Of a DNA stretch of 64,000 nucleotides, positions 33,857-42,278 are shown in pieces (the first letter of the stretch is position 1; each line of letters opens with the position of its first letter). The translations under genes were made by a program, and so were the position numbers. This DNA comes from Methanofollis aquaemaris (GTDB lineage Archaea; Halobacteriota; Methanomicrobia; Methanomicrobiales; Methanofollaceae). The notes beneath the pieces are model-generated. The model was not told the DNA's origin, made no database searches, and saw nothing but the letters and a program-made list of their open reading frames with translations. The DNA is taken from NCBI RefSeq assembly GCF_017357525.1, contig NZ_CP036172.1, positions 2,020,561 through 2,084,560 of the forward strand. Direction: 5' to 3'.

Positions 33857-34517
33857 AGCAGATTTTTTCCTTGAGATCCTCCTCCCCGCCCTCCTGAGCG
33901 GGACGATCATCTCCCTGCAGTTGATCATCCTCTCAGCCCCGTTCGGTTTCCTGTTAGGCACCGGTATCGCCGTCGGTCGGACCTATGGGGGGAGACTCCT
34001 CTCTTTCCTCTGCAAACTCTATATCATCTTTTTCAAGGGAACCCCCCTTCTTCTCCTTCTCTTTATCCTGTACTTCGGTCTGCCGTCGGTCGGGATCGTT
34101 TTTGAACCCTTTGTGGCGGCCTTGATCGGGTTTGTACTCTGTAATGGGGCCTATAACTCGGAGTACATCCGTGGCGCCCTTCTCTCAGTGAAGGAAGGGC
34201 AGATCACCGCTGCCCAGGCCCTCGGGATGACGCGTCTCCAGGCGATCAGAAGTATTGTTCTTCCCCAGGCACTCCGTCGGGCGATCCCTGGAGTTTCAAA
34301 CGAGTTCATCTATCTGATCAAATATTCATCCCTCGCCTACCTGATCACGGTACCTGAACTGACCGGTGCGGGCGCCAACATTGCGTCCAAATATTTCGCA
34401 TTCTTCGAGGCCTTTGCCATGGTTGGGGTCTTCTACCTTGTCATGGTTACGGTGGCCACCATCGCCGTCAACTGGTTGGAGAAGCGGACCGCCATCCCTG
34501 GCATGGTTGCGTCGTGA
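33849..34517 (+). CDS. Amino-acid ABC transporter permease, second subunit (operon 1)
   Basis: The 222-residue permease has the docking loop [22 protein letters not shown] and the usual five-helix pattern. It differs from the upstream permease, matching HisQ/HisM-type heterodimers. It overlaps the ATPase gene by 8 nt. The closest relative in this window is the permease at 39125. A 184-bp gap then separates it from the NSS symporter, so the operon probably ends here. Confidence 0.9.
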   Translation: MTEADFFLEILLPALLSGTIISLQLIILSAPFGFLLGTGIAVGRTYGGRLLSFLCKLYIIFFKGTPLLLLLFILYFGLPSVGIVFEPFVAALIGFVLCNGAYNSEYIRGALLSVKEGQITAAQALGMTRLQAIRSIVLPQALRRAIPGVSNEFIYLIKYSSLAYLITVPELTGAGANIASKYFAFFEAFAMVGVFYLVMVTVATIAVNWLEKRTAIPGMVAS

Positions 34518-34701
34518 GGGCATCCGGCGCTCTCTCCCTATTCCTGGTCAGAATGAGTCAATTATACAAATTCAACTATAATACTGGGTGGGGCGGGGTA
34601 TACCCAGTAAATCCAGATTGATCTTCTCTTCTACAAGAATTCTCTGATAACCTGTGACCAAATCATTAATCTGAACTCTCAGGAAACGTTTTTTCAGTAT
34701 T

Positions 34702-36201
34702 ATGGCAGAAGATCAGCGTTGGAGTTCTCGAAAAATGTTCATTCTCGCCGTTGTCAGTTCGGCGATCGGCCTGGGAAATCTCTGGCGTTTCCCGTATGTC
34801 GCCTATGACAACGGTGGTGGTGCGTTCCTCATTCCCTATCTGCTTGCGCTGTTTACCGTCGGTATCCCCCTCCTCATCCTGGAGACCGGGGTCGGGTATA
34901 AGACCCATTCGGGTCCGCCGCTGGCATTCAAACGTCTCCTGGGCAAGTGGTCCAGCGTGATCGGGTGGGCCGCCGTCCTGGTCGCCTTCCTGATCGTCAC
35001 GTACTATTCGGTGATCGTGGCATGGAGCTTTGACTATCTGGGCTTTTCCTTTAATCTTGCCTGGGGCAATGACCCGAGTGCGTTCTTCTACGACGACTTT
35101 CTCCAGATCTCTGATGGGTTCTTCTCCATCAGCGGCCTGAATCTCGTGGTCCTCGCCGGTGCGATCCTTGCCTGGATCTGGATCTATCTTTCCATCTTCA
35201 AAGGGGTCAGGTCGGTCGAGAAGATGGTCTGGGTCACCGTCGTCGTCCCCTGGCTTCTGATCATCATCTTTGTGCTCAGAGGGATCACCCTTCCGGGCGC
35301 GATGGACGGGCTTGCCTACTATCTGACCCCCGACTTCTCGGCCCTCCTCGATCCCGGTGTCTGGATCGCCGCCTACGGCCAGGTCTTCTACTCGATGTCG
35401 ATCGGGATGGCGATCATCATCGCGTACTCCAGATTCCTTGGCGAAAAGTCCGACGTGGTGAAGAACGCAGTGGTCATCGCCATCGCCGACTGTTTCACTT
35501 CCATCTTTGCCGGAATCGCTGTCTTCTCCACTCTCGGTTATCTTGCCTATACCCATGGCGTCTCGGTGACCGAGGTGGTCCGGAGCGGGATCGAACTGGC
35601 GTTCGTGACCTACCCTGCGGTCATCAGTGCACTCCCGGTCCTTCCGCAACTCTTCGGCATCCTCTTCTTTGCGATGCTCATCACCCTTGGGGTCGGTTCC
35701 GCCTTCTCCCTGGTACAGGCGGTGAGCGCCAGTCTCACAGATTATATCAGGACCGAACGCTGGATCCTCACTGGTGTGATCTGCGTCGCTGCCTTTGCTG
35801 TCAGTCTCATCTACATGACCGATGCCGGTCTCCTCTGGCTCGATGTCATCGACCACTATGTCAACAACTTCCTGGTCCTCATGGTCGGGCTTGCCGAGGC
35901 GGTCGTCATCGGGTATGGCTATGGCGCTCCGAAGCTGCGCGAGTTTGTCAATAAATATTCTGACTGGAAGGTCGGGCGCTGGTGGGACGTCTGCATCTGG
36001 GTCGTCATCCCGCTTTTCCTGGGCCTGGCCCTGATCATCAACGTCATCGACGGGATCGCGGATCCCTATGGCGACTACCCGCTCGCGGCCAACCTGATCG
36101 GGTGGGCCGAGGTCATCGTCCTCCCGCTTCTTGCAGTGGTCCTCGCCTATGTCTACCGGAACCATGAAGGCGTTGGGGTGGACGAAAAGGCCTCGAAATA
36201 A
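34702..36201 (+). CDS. Sodium-dependent symporter, NSS (SNF) family
   Basis: The 499-residue protein has the NSS signature SSAIGLGNLWRFPYVAYDNGG at about residues 14-34, in the unwound part of helix 1 where Na+ and substrate bind. About 12 helices follow. Prokaryotic relatives import amino acids with sodium. A short cytosolic tail (EGVGVDEKASK) ends it. It lies between two ABC amino-acid operons, so all three may serve the same type of substrate (inference). Confidence 0.93.
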   Translation: MAEDQRWSSRKMFILAVVSSAIGLGNLWRFPYVAYDNGGGAFLIPYLLALFTVGIPLLILETGVGYKTHSGPPLAFKRLLGKWSSVIGWAAVLVAFLIVTYYSVIVAWSFDYLGFSFNLAWGNDPSAFFYDDFLQISDGFFSISGLNLVVLAGAILAWIWIYLSIFKGVRSVEKMVWVTVVVPWLLIIIFVLRGITLPGAMDGLAYYLTPDFSALLDPGVWIAAYGQVFYSMSIGMAIIIAYSRFLGEKSDVVKNAVVIAIADCFTSIFAGIAVFSTLGYLAYTHGVSVTEVVRSGIELAFVTYPAVISALPVLPQLFGILFFAMLITLGVGSAFSLVQAVSASLTDYIRTERWILTGVICVAAFAVSLIYMTDAGLLWLDVIDHYVNNFLVLMVGLAEAVVIGYGYGAPKLREFVNKYSDWKVGRWWDVCIWVVIPLFLGLALIINVIDGIADPYGDYPLAANLIGWAEVIVLPLLAVVLAYVYRNHEGVGVDEKASK

Positions 36202-36208
36202 TTTTTTT
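36202..36208 (+). terminator. Oligo-T terminator after the NSS symporter
   Basis: TTTTTTT begins at the base after the stop codon region. Repeat copy D starts about 37 nt downstream. Confidence 0.4.
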
Positions 36209-36244
36209 GGCTCTGGTGAAACCCCGGTACTTCTCTTATTTTTC

Positions 36245-36623
36245 GGCTCCGTAGAATGGGCATGAACCTGGGGCTCGAGCATACGCGATGAAAATTTCTC
36301 TGAGCAGTGCCTCAAAGTGTGGAGGGATTCCTTTCTTCACGACAGGGCAACAGAGAGTCTCCCGTTCAATCGCCGCCCCTCGGCTATCTTCGCCGTGGGG
36401 GGTCCGGGGCTCTCCCCCGGTGCGAGAGAACCGGGTAAAGTTTCTCGTTCTTCTGGTGGGGCGCCCCTTCGGATCGCCCACCTTTTCCCCTATCAAATCG
36501 CGCCGGGAAGGCGAAGGAGGGAATCTTTGGAAGGGTGATCCCGTCCTCTGCCGATCCGTCGTGCGGGGGCAAGGGGGTGGTCGACCCCTGATGTTCACGC
36601 CAGAAGATGGATACAACAAAGCC
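36245..36623 (+). repeat. Dispersed inverted-repeat element, copy D
   Basis: The left end is GGCTCCGTAGAATGGG, followed by CATGAACC, GCTCGAGCATACGCG and GATGAAAATTTC. The right end, read in reverse, is GGCTTTGTTGTATCC followed by CTGGCGTGAACATC, which is the left-end type of copies G and H. The 379-bp interior includes CCCCTCGGCTATCTTCG and CGTGGGGGGTCCGGGG. There is no gene from 36202 to 36724. The rest of the gap is the promoter region of the second ABC operon. Confidence 0.65.
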
Positions 36624-36724
36624 CATTTTCCTATTTCCATCCGATGCTCCTGGTCTCTTTTCTCCTGGCCCCGGTTTCGACAATTCATAAAAGATATATC
36701 AAGGCCGACCCCATTTTTTTATGA

Positions 36725-37528
36725 ATGAACATGAAGTTGGGTGGTGGTCTGCTGGTCCTTATACTCGCCTTTACCGTCTGCTTTGCAGGGTGTACAGGGA
36801 GTGAGGCGCCGGCTGACCAGGGTCAGGAAACTGGCGGTGCTGACGATGTCCCCACATACATTGTCGGTGTCGACTCAGCGTATCCTCCATATGCCTATAT
36901 GGAGAAGGACGGAACGATCACCGGGCTTGACGTCGAGTCGGTTCAGTGGATCGCCGAGAAGAAAGGGTTCAAGGTTGAGATCAAAGGCATGGACTGGGAC
37001 GGCATCATCCCTGCGCTCCAGCAGCGCAAGATCGATATGGTCTACTCAGGGATGACCATTACGCCCGAGCGTCTTGAGGAAGTGAACTTCTCCAATCCAT
37101 ACCTGACGATCAACCAGTCCTTTGCTGTCCATGATGACTCCGGGCTCACGATGGATGACATCATGGCAGGCAAGGCCGTGATCGGTGCCCAGCGCGGGAC
37201 GACCGGTGCGTACTGGGTGGAGCAAAACCTCATCGCAAACGGCACGATACCCAAAGAGAACCTGAAGTACTTTGACAGTTTCCCGATTGCCATCACCGCC
37301 CTGAACAACCGGCAGGTCGATGCGACGATCTACGACAAGCCTCCGCATATGAACTCGATCCAGGGCCAGCCCCTCCATATCGTGGGTGAGATCTACACCG
37401 GCGAGAACTATGGTGTGGCTATCCGCAAGGAGGATAACAAACTCCTCAAGACCGTCAACGAAGGTCTCGACGAGTTGATGGCCTCCCCGAAGTGGGAGGA
37501 ACTTCTCAAGAAGTACGAGATGCTCTGA
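36725..37528 (+). CDS. Amino-acid ABC transporter substrate-binding lipoprotein (operon 2)
   Basis: The 267-residue product has a lipoprotein signal peptide ending FAGC (Cys 23), a short polar linker and a family 3 binding domain (YIVGVDSAYPPYAYMEKDGTITG; VYSGMTITPERLEEVNFSNPY). The N-terminal linker is shorter than in the operon 1 homologue, and ligand-facing segments differ (for example GAQRGTTGAYW against GVQRGCTAHTW). The two transporters may therefore prefer different amino acids. ATG 36731 is an alternative start. Confidence 0.9.
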   Translation: MNMKLGGGLLVLILAFTVCFAGCTGSEAPADQGQETGGADDVPTYIVGVDSAYPPYAYMEKDGTITGLDVESVQWIAEKKGFKVEIKGMDWDGIIPALQQRKIDMVYSGMTITPERLEEVNFSNPYLTINQSFAVHDDSGLTMDDIMAGKAVIGAQRGTTGAYWVEQNLIANGTIPKENLKYFDSFPIAITALNNRQVDATIYDKPPHMNSIQGQPLHIVGEIYTGENYGVAIRKEDNKLLKTVNEGLDELMASPKWEELLKKYEML

Positions 37529-37677
37529 ACCGGCTCTCTGCCCCGGTTGCTATGCATCGGCAGGGTGAGGGGTTAAACCCCAAACCTTTTCTTAAATGCA
37601 GGATAACCATAAAACACTGTATTCCTGGTGAACACATAGAACATGGCCGCTCCTTCGTGTGGCTATAGGGACTGAAC

Positions 37678-38352
37678 ATGGGTGTTATAACTATCCTGGT
37701 GGATTGGATCCCGTACCTCTTTGAGGGGGTCATCCTGACCCTCGCTCTGGTGCTTTCCTCCCTTGGTCTGGGGTTGCTCTTCGGTCTCCCTATGGCCCTC
37801 GGCCAGATCTATGGGAATCGGATCCTCAAGAGTATAATATCGGTATATGTCTGGTTCTTCAGGGGTCTGCCTGTCCTTGTGCTCCTGTTCCTCTTCTATT
37901 TCGGGATTTTTCTCTCGCTGAACCCCGGGATAGACCCATTTTATGTTGCTATCGTCGTACTTGGGCTCAGGGGTGCGGCGTACCAGTCTCAGATCTTCCG
38001 TGGTGCTATCCTCTCGATCAGCGAGGGACAGATGATCGCCGCGAGGTCGCTGGGGATGAGCAGGTGGCAGGCGATCAAGAGTATTATCCTCCCACAGGCA
38101 GTGCGGATCGCCCTGCCCGGGTGGTCAAACGAGTACCCGACGGTGCTGACCGATACCTCGGTCTGCTATGCAATCGGAGTGGCCGAGATCCTGACACGGA
38201 CGACGCAGATTGTAGCCCAGACCTACATCGCGATGCCGATCTATCTGGCTGCAGCCGGGATCTATATTCTTCTCAATTATGCGGGGATGAAGGGCCTGCA
38301 CATACTGGAGAAGAGGATCAGTATCCCCGGGTTTGGACAAGGAGGCGTGTAG
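37678..38352 (+). CDS. Amino-acid ABC transporter permease, HisM/GlnP type (operon 2)
   Basis: The 224-residue permease parallels the first permease of operon 1, with EAA loop SEGQMIAARSLGMSRWQAIKS. The two are clearly paralogous but much more diverged than the ATPases that follow them. It lies 149 nt after the binding protein gene, a gap with AT-rich sequence and no gene. The ATPase starts 4 nt after the stop. Confidence 0.9.
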   Translation: MGVITILVDWIPYLFEGVILTLALVLSSLGLGLLFGLPMALGQIYGNRILKSIISVYVWFFRGLPVLVLLFLFYFGIFLSLNPGIDPFYVAIVVLGLRGAAYQSQIFRGAILSISEGQMIAARSLGMSRWQAIKSIILPQAVRIALPGWSNEYPTVLTDTSVCYAIGVAEILTRTTQIVAQTYIAMPIYLAAAGIYILLNYAGMKGLHILEKRISIPGFGQGGV

Positions 38353-38356
38353 AGAG

Positions 38357-39112
38357 ATGGTTTCAGATGGTTGCATCCTCCGGGTCGAGGATATTCATAA
38401 GAAATATGGTGAGCGGGAGGTGCTCCGGGGTGTCTCCTTCGATGTGAAGAAAGGTGAGACAAAAGTCTTCATCGGTCCTTCGGGTACGGGCAAGAGCACC
38501 TTGCTGCGGTGCATCAACCAGTTGACCGATCCCGACGAGGGGCGTGTGTTCCTGCACGATGAGGAAGTGACGCACTCTGGCGCACGTATCAATTATTTCC
38601 GGCAGAAGATCGGGATGGTGTTCCAGAACTTCTACCTCTTCGACCACCTGACGGCTGTACGGAATGTCGAGATCGCACTGCTGAAGGTGAAGAAGATGGA
38701 TCCCGCCGCGGCCCGCGAGAAGGCGCTTGCCGAACTGCGCCGGGTGGGGATGGAGGATTGGGCCGAGAACTATCCTGCCGAACTCTCGGGGGGTCAGGCG
38801 CAGCGCGTCTCGATCGCGCGTGCGCTGGCGATGGATCCCGACGTGATCCTCTTTGACGAACCTACCTCTGCTCTCGACCCCGAATTGACCCGCGAGGTGC
38901 TCGAGGTGATGAAGACGCTCGCCCGGCAGGGGATGACGATGCTCGTGGTGACGCACGAGATGAGTTTTGCCCGCTCGGTTGCGAACGAGATCATCTTCAT
39001 GGAACACGGGAAGATCCAGGAACAGGGCTCCCCCGACGACCTCATGACAGGTCCTGCATTCACCCGGACAAGAGAGTTCATAGGATCATTCCAGGACTTC
39101 GGCGAGCAGTGA
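38357..39112 (+). CDS. Amino-acid ABC transporter ATPase (operon 2)
   Basis: The 251-residue ATPase has the same Walker A, Q-loop, LSGGQ signature, Walker B and His switch as the copy at 33089. By eye I count about 16 base changes in 735 aligned bases, most in the last third; a block of over 300 bases in the middle is identical. Protein changes are confined to VC/GC at residue 5, MKS/MKT and the tail (QDFGEQ). An upstream in-frame ATG at 38333 lies within the permease gene and is less likely. Confidence 0.94.
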   Translation: MVSDGCILRVEDIHKKYGEREVLRGVSFDVKKGETKVFIGPSGTGKSTLLRCINQLTDPDEGRVFLHDEEVTHSGARINYFRQKIGMVFQNFYLFDHLTAVRNVEIALLKVKKMDPAAAREKALAELRRVGMEDWAENYPAELSGGQAQRVSIARALAMDPDVILFDEPTSALDPELTREVLEVMKTLARQGMTMLVVTHEMSFARSVANEIIFMEHGKIQEQGSPDDLMTGPAFTRTREFIGSFQDFGEQ

Positions 39113-39124
39113 CGTGGCGAGACG

Positions 39125-39784
39125 ATGGACGATATAGTATTCCTGACGACAATTCTTCTCCCGGCTCTCTGGGACGGTGTCCTGATCACCCTCCTTCTCA
39201 TCGCAGCGGCAGCCCCCTTCGGTTTTCTCCTGGGGATCGGTCTTGCGATCGGCAGAACATATGGCAACCGCTGGGTTTCGTTTCCCTGCAAAGCTTTTGT
39301 CACCTTTGTCAAGGGGACGCCCCTTCTTCTCCTCCTCTTCATCCTGTACTTCGGTATGCCTTCGATCGGGATCAGGTTCCCGTCGGCCGAGTGGGCGGCG
39401 GTGGTCGGGTTTATCTTCTGTAATGGGGCGTATAGTTCAGAGTATATCCGGGGTGCGCTTCTCTCGGTGAAGGAAGGGCAGATCACCGCTGCCCAGGCGC
39501 TCGGAATGACCAGATTCCAGGGGATTCGGTACATCGTCCTCCCACAGGCGCTCCGCCGTGCCATCCCCGGGCTGACCAATGAGTTCATCTATCTCATCAA
39601 GTATTCGTCCCTCGCCTACATGATCACGGTCATCGAACTGACCGGTGCGGGCAAGTTGGTGGCAACGAAGTACTTCACCTTCAATGAGACCTTCATCGTG
39701 GTCGGGATCGTCTATCTCTTCCTGGTCACAGTCACCACCCTGGTCGCAAACGGGCTTGAGAAGAAGTACGCCGTCCCGGTGTGA
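39125..39784 (+). CDS. Amino-acid ABC transporter permease, second subunit (operon 2)
   Basis: The 219-residue permease has docking loop [22 protein letters not shown] and five predicted helices. It is paralogous to 33849 with moderate divergence. It begins 12 nt after the ATPase stop and closes the second operon. A T-run follows at 39797. Confidence 0.9.
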   Translation: MDDIVFLTTILLPALWDGVLITLLLIAAAAPFGFLLGIGLAIGRTYGNRWVSFPCKAFVTFVKGTPLLLLLFILYFGMPSIGIRFPSAEWAAVVGFIFCNGAYSSEYIRGALLSVKEGQITAAQALGMTRFQGIRYIVLPQALRRAIPGLTNEFIYLIKYSSLAYMITVIELTGAGKLVATKYFTFNETFIVVGIVYLFLVTVTTLVANGLEKKYAVPV

Positions 39785-39796
39785 GGGACTCACACT

Positions 39797-39803
39797 CTTT
39801 TTT
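39797..39803 (+). terminator. Oligo-T terminator of ABC operon 2
   Basis: CTTTTTTC lies 13 nt after the permease stop codon. Confidence 0.4.
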
Positions 39804-39829
39804 CAGAACGATCTGTCAGGCGCGAGGGA

Positions 39830-39895
39830 TCCCGTTCACTCATTTCTCGCCGCCCCCCGATGCGAGACGGCAGGGTAGAATCCGTCGGGTGTGGA
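39830..39895 (+). repeat. Short fragment of the dispersed repeat
   Basis: The segment around CGCCGCCCCCCGATGCGAGACGGCAGG resembles the interior of copies E and F (CCGCCCC, GAGAC-GGCAGGG). Both ends are missing. The gap 39785-40029 otherwise holds the leader of the sulfur-carrier operon. Confidence 0.35.
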
Positions 39896-40029
39896 GGCTC
39901 TTCCGATCATCCCGCCGCCGCGCTCCCCATTTGAGTTAGGTTTATCCACCGTGGTGACCTATGCCCCCCGAACCGGGGGGGACCGGACTGAGATGATTTC
40001 AGGGTATTTCTCTCTGAGGAGCGGGTGCG

Positions 40030-40272
40030 ATGGCTGAGGAGAAGGGCCCGGCACGGGAACTGGACTGCGTCGGACTCTTCTGCCCGGAACCGATTGCGAG
40101 AACGAAAGAGGAGATCGAGAAGGTCGCCGTCGGTGAGGTGCTGAAGGTCGAGGCCGACGACCCGGCGGCCGAAGAGGACATCACCCGCTGGGCGAAGCGG
40201 ACCGGGCATGAGATTATTGGTCTTGAGAAGGAAGAGGGGATCCTGACCTTCTATATCAGGAGGACGAAGTGA
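40030..40272 (+). CDS. TusA-family sulfur carrier protein
   Basis: The 80-residue protein has the TusA motif DCVGLFCPEPIARTKEEI with the persulfide-carrying Cys (residue 18, in CPEP). It relays sulfane sulfur between proteins. It is the first gene of a run with a DsrE-like protein, an IscS homologue and IscU, so it probably supplies or diverts sulfur in Fe-S or thiolation chemistry. GAGGAG stands upstream of ATG 40030. Confidence 0.9.
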   Translation: MAEEKGPARELDCVGLFCPEPIARTKEEIEKVAVGEVLKVEADDPAAEEDITRWAKRTGHEIIGLEKEEGILTFYIRRTK

Positions 40273-40281
40273 GGTGGTTGG

Positions 40282-40641
40282 ATGGAAAAAATATTGTATG
40301 TCCAGACGAGCGGACCCGATACTCCGGAACGGTTGTACGCCCCGTTCATTCTCGGGGCGACGGCGGTGAGCATGGGGGTCGAGGCGGCGATCTTCTTTAT
40401 GATCAAGGGGGTGATGGTCGTCAAGCAGGGTGAGGCCGAGCAGGTCAGGGTCGGGGCCTTCCCGCCCCTGGTCGAGGCGATGCAGCAGGCGCTCGACGTT
40501 GGGGTGAAGATCTATATCTGCGAGCAGAGCACGCAACTGCTCGGGATTCCCCGTGGTGAGTTCATCCCCGAGGGAGTGATCGCCGGCGGGGCGACGCTCA
40601 ACGACCTGGCCCTGGAGGCCGACGCGGTCCTGACCTTCTGA
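40282..40641 (+). CDS. DsrE-family protein
   Basis: The 119-residue protein has the DsrE/YchN fold features ILYVQTSGPDTPERLYAPFILGATAVSMGVEA and the conserved Cys in VKIYICEQST. DsrE-like proteins receive sulfur from TusA-like carriers. It starts 9 nt after the TusA-like gene and ends 15 nt before the IscS homologue. Confidence 0.88.
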   Translation: MEKILYVQTSGPDTPERLYAPFILGATAVSMGVEAAIFFMIKGVMVVKQGEAEQVRVGAFPPLVEAMQQALDVGVKIYICEQSTQLLGIPRGEFIPEGVIAGGATLNDLALEADAVLTF

Positions 40642-40656
40642 GTGGTGAGGTGGAGA

Positions 40657-41805
40657 ATGGTCTACCTGGATCATGCATCGGCGGTGCCGGTGGACCCGCG
40701 TGTCCTGGCCTTTGCCAGGCACTATCTGGAGGAGGAGTTTGGCAACCCCTCTTCCCTGTATGACCGCGGGCTCTCGGCGCGGCGTGCGGTGGAGGCAGCG
40801 AGGGAGCAGGTCGCGGCCCTGGTCAATGCCGGGAGCCCGCGGAGCATCGTCTTCACCGGGAGCGCGACCGAGTCGAACAACCTGGGGATCAGGGGGACGG
40901 CGCTGCGGAACCGGAAGAAGGGGAAGAAGATCCTTGTCAGTGCGGTCGAGCACATCTCAGTGATGAACCCGGCAAAAGATCTCCAGAAACAGGGGTTTGA
41001 GCTGGATTTCATCCCGGTGGACCGGTATGGGACGGTCGACCTGGCCAATCTGGAGGCAGAGCTCACGCCTGAGACCGTGCTGGTCTCGGTCAATTATGCG
41101 AACGACGAGATCGGGACGGTCGAGCCGGTGCGTGAGGTGAGCAGGCTGGTGCATGAGCACGGGGCGTATCTCCATGTGAACGCCACCGCCGCGGCCGGGC
41201 GGGTGCCGATCGATGTGCAGGGGGACGGGATCGATCTCCTGACCCTTTCGGGAAACGATCTCGGGGGGCCGCGGGGCGCGGCCGCCCTGTACGTCGGGCC
41301 GGGGGTGAAGGTCCAGTCGGTGATGCCGGGCGGCGGGCAGGAGCGCGGGCTGCGTTCAGGGACCGAGAATGTCTTTGCCATTGCCGGGATGGGTGAGGCG
41401 GCGCGGCTTGCGGCAGAAGAGATGGAAGAGGAGATGGCGCGGGAGCAGGCGATCCGCGACCGTCTCGTCAGGGCGGTTCTGGAGATCGAGGAGGCCGCAC
41501 TCACCGGCCACCCGACCGACCGACTCCCTCATCACGCAAGTTTCAGGTTCAGCAGGATCGAGGGGGAGAGCATTCTCCTGAATCTGGATACGTTCTTTGG
41601 CATCCAGGTGGCGACCGGGTCGGCGTGCAGTTCCAGGACGCTGGAGCCTTCCCATGTCCTGCTTGCGATCGGGTTGACCCATGAGCAGGCGCATGGCTCG
41701 GTGGTGATGACCCTGGGACGGTCGAACACCGTCGCCGATGTCAGGGTCGTCGTCGATGCGATGCAGGAGACGGTAGGGCGTCTCAGGGGGATCTCCCCGT
41801 TATAA
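40657..41805 (+). CDS. IscS/NifS homologue lacking PLP-binding lysine (probable Fe-S assembly partner)
   Basis: The 382-residue protein has the cysteine desulfurase fold. The PLP lysine position reads LSGNDLGGPRG, so Asp 201 replaces Lys and Asn 200 replaces His. Other cofactor residues are also changed: HVNATAAAG has Asn 175 and Ala 178 for the usual Asp and Gln. The catalytic Cys loop is intact (GSACSS, Cys 324), as are EH (98-99) and QERGLRSGTENV. Archaeoglobus fulgidus IscS has the same Lys-to-Asp change and is reported to lack desulfurase activity but to give a Cys ligand to the IscU cluster. IscU follows. Confidence 0.9.
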   Translation: MVYLDHASAVPVDPRVLAFARHYLEEEFGNPSSLYDRGLSARRAVEAAREQVAALVNAGSPRSIVFTGSATESNNLGIRGTALRNRKKGKKILVSAVEHISVMNPAKDLQKQGFELDFIPVDRYGTVDLANLEAELTPETVLVSVNYANDEIGTVEPVREVSRLVHEHGAYLHVNATAAAGRVPIDVQGDGIDLLTLSGNDLGGPRGAAALYVGPGVKVQSVMPGGGQERGLRSGTENVFAIAGMGEAARLAAEEMEEEMAREQAIRDRLVRAVLEIEEAALTGHPTDRLPHHASFRFSRIEGESILLNLDTFFGIQVATGSACSSRTLEPSHVLLAIGLTHEQAHGSVVMTLGRSNTVADVRVVVDAMQETVGRLRGISPL

Positions 41806-41819
41806 GAGGAGGTGAAGAT

Positions 41820-42233
41820 ATGGAAGATAGGCCACAGATTGGCTACTCGAAGCGGGTCATGGACCATTTCATGAACCCGAGGAATGTGGGCGAGGTCGAG
41901 GACGCGGACGGCGTCGGGTTGGTGGGCAACCCGGTCTGCGGCGACCTGATGCAGGTCACTATCAGGGTCGAGGAGGACGTGATCACCGATATCAAGTTCA
42001 AGACTTTTGGGTGTGGTTCTGCGATCGCGACGGCAAGCATGGTCACCGAACTGGCGATGGGCAAGCACCTGGACGAGGCGCTGGCGATCACCCGTCAGGA
42101 CGTGGCAGACGAACTGGAGGGACTGCCGCCGGTGAAGATGCACTGTTCCAACCTCGCGGCAGACGCCCTGCACGAGGCGATCACGGATTATCGGGAGAAG
42201 AGAAAGAAGAAAGAGGCTGAAATGACGGCTTGA
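41820..42233 (+). CDS. iscU: Fe-S cluster scaffold protein IscU
   Basis: The 137-residue scaffold has the three cluster Cys: NPVCGD (Cys 40, with Asp 42), FGCGSAIA (Cys 65) and MHCSNLA (Cys 109). It holds nascent [2Fe-2S] clusters. The C-terminus is Lys-rich. It follows the IscS homologue by 14 nt with GAGGTG before the start; the two probably form a complex. Confidence 0.94.
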   Translation: MEDRPQIGYSKRVMDHFMNPRNVGEVEDADGVGLVGNPVCGDLMQVTIRVEEDVITDIKFKTFGCGSAIATASMVTELAMGKHLDEALAITRQDVADELEGLPPVKMHCSNLAADALHEAITDYREKRKKKEAEMTA

Positions 42234-42278
42234 ACCTGCCGGGTATCTGGTGCGGCTGTCCGGGATCAGACCGACAGG

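Noticed and set aside
34666-36315. A 549-codon open frame antisense to the NSS symporter
   Set aside because: Low-complexity Asp/Glu/Arg/His sequence produced by reversing hydrophobic codons; the NSS signature on the plus strand is clear.
36288-36728. A 146-codon frame through repeat copy D
   Set aside because: It reads through the repeat module that is out of frame in the other copies and includes the inverted arms; not a gene.
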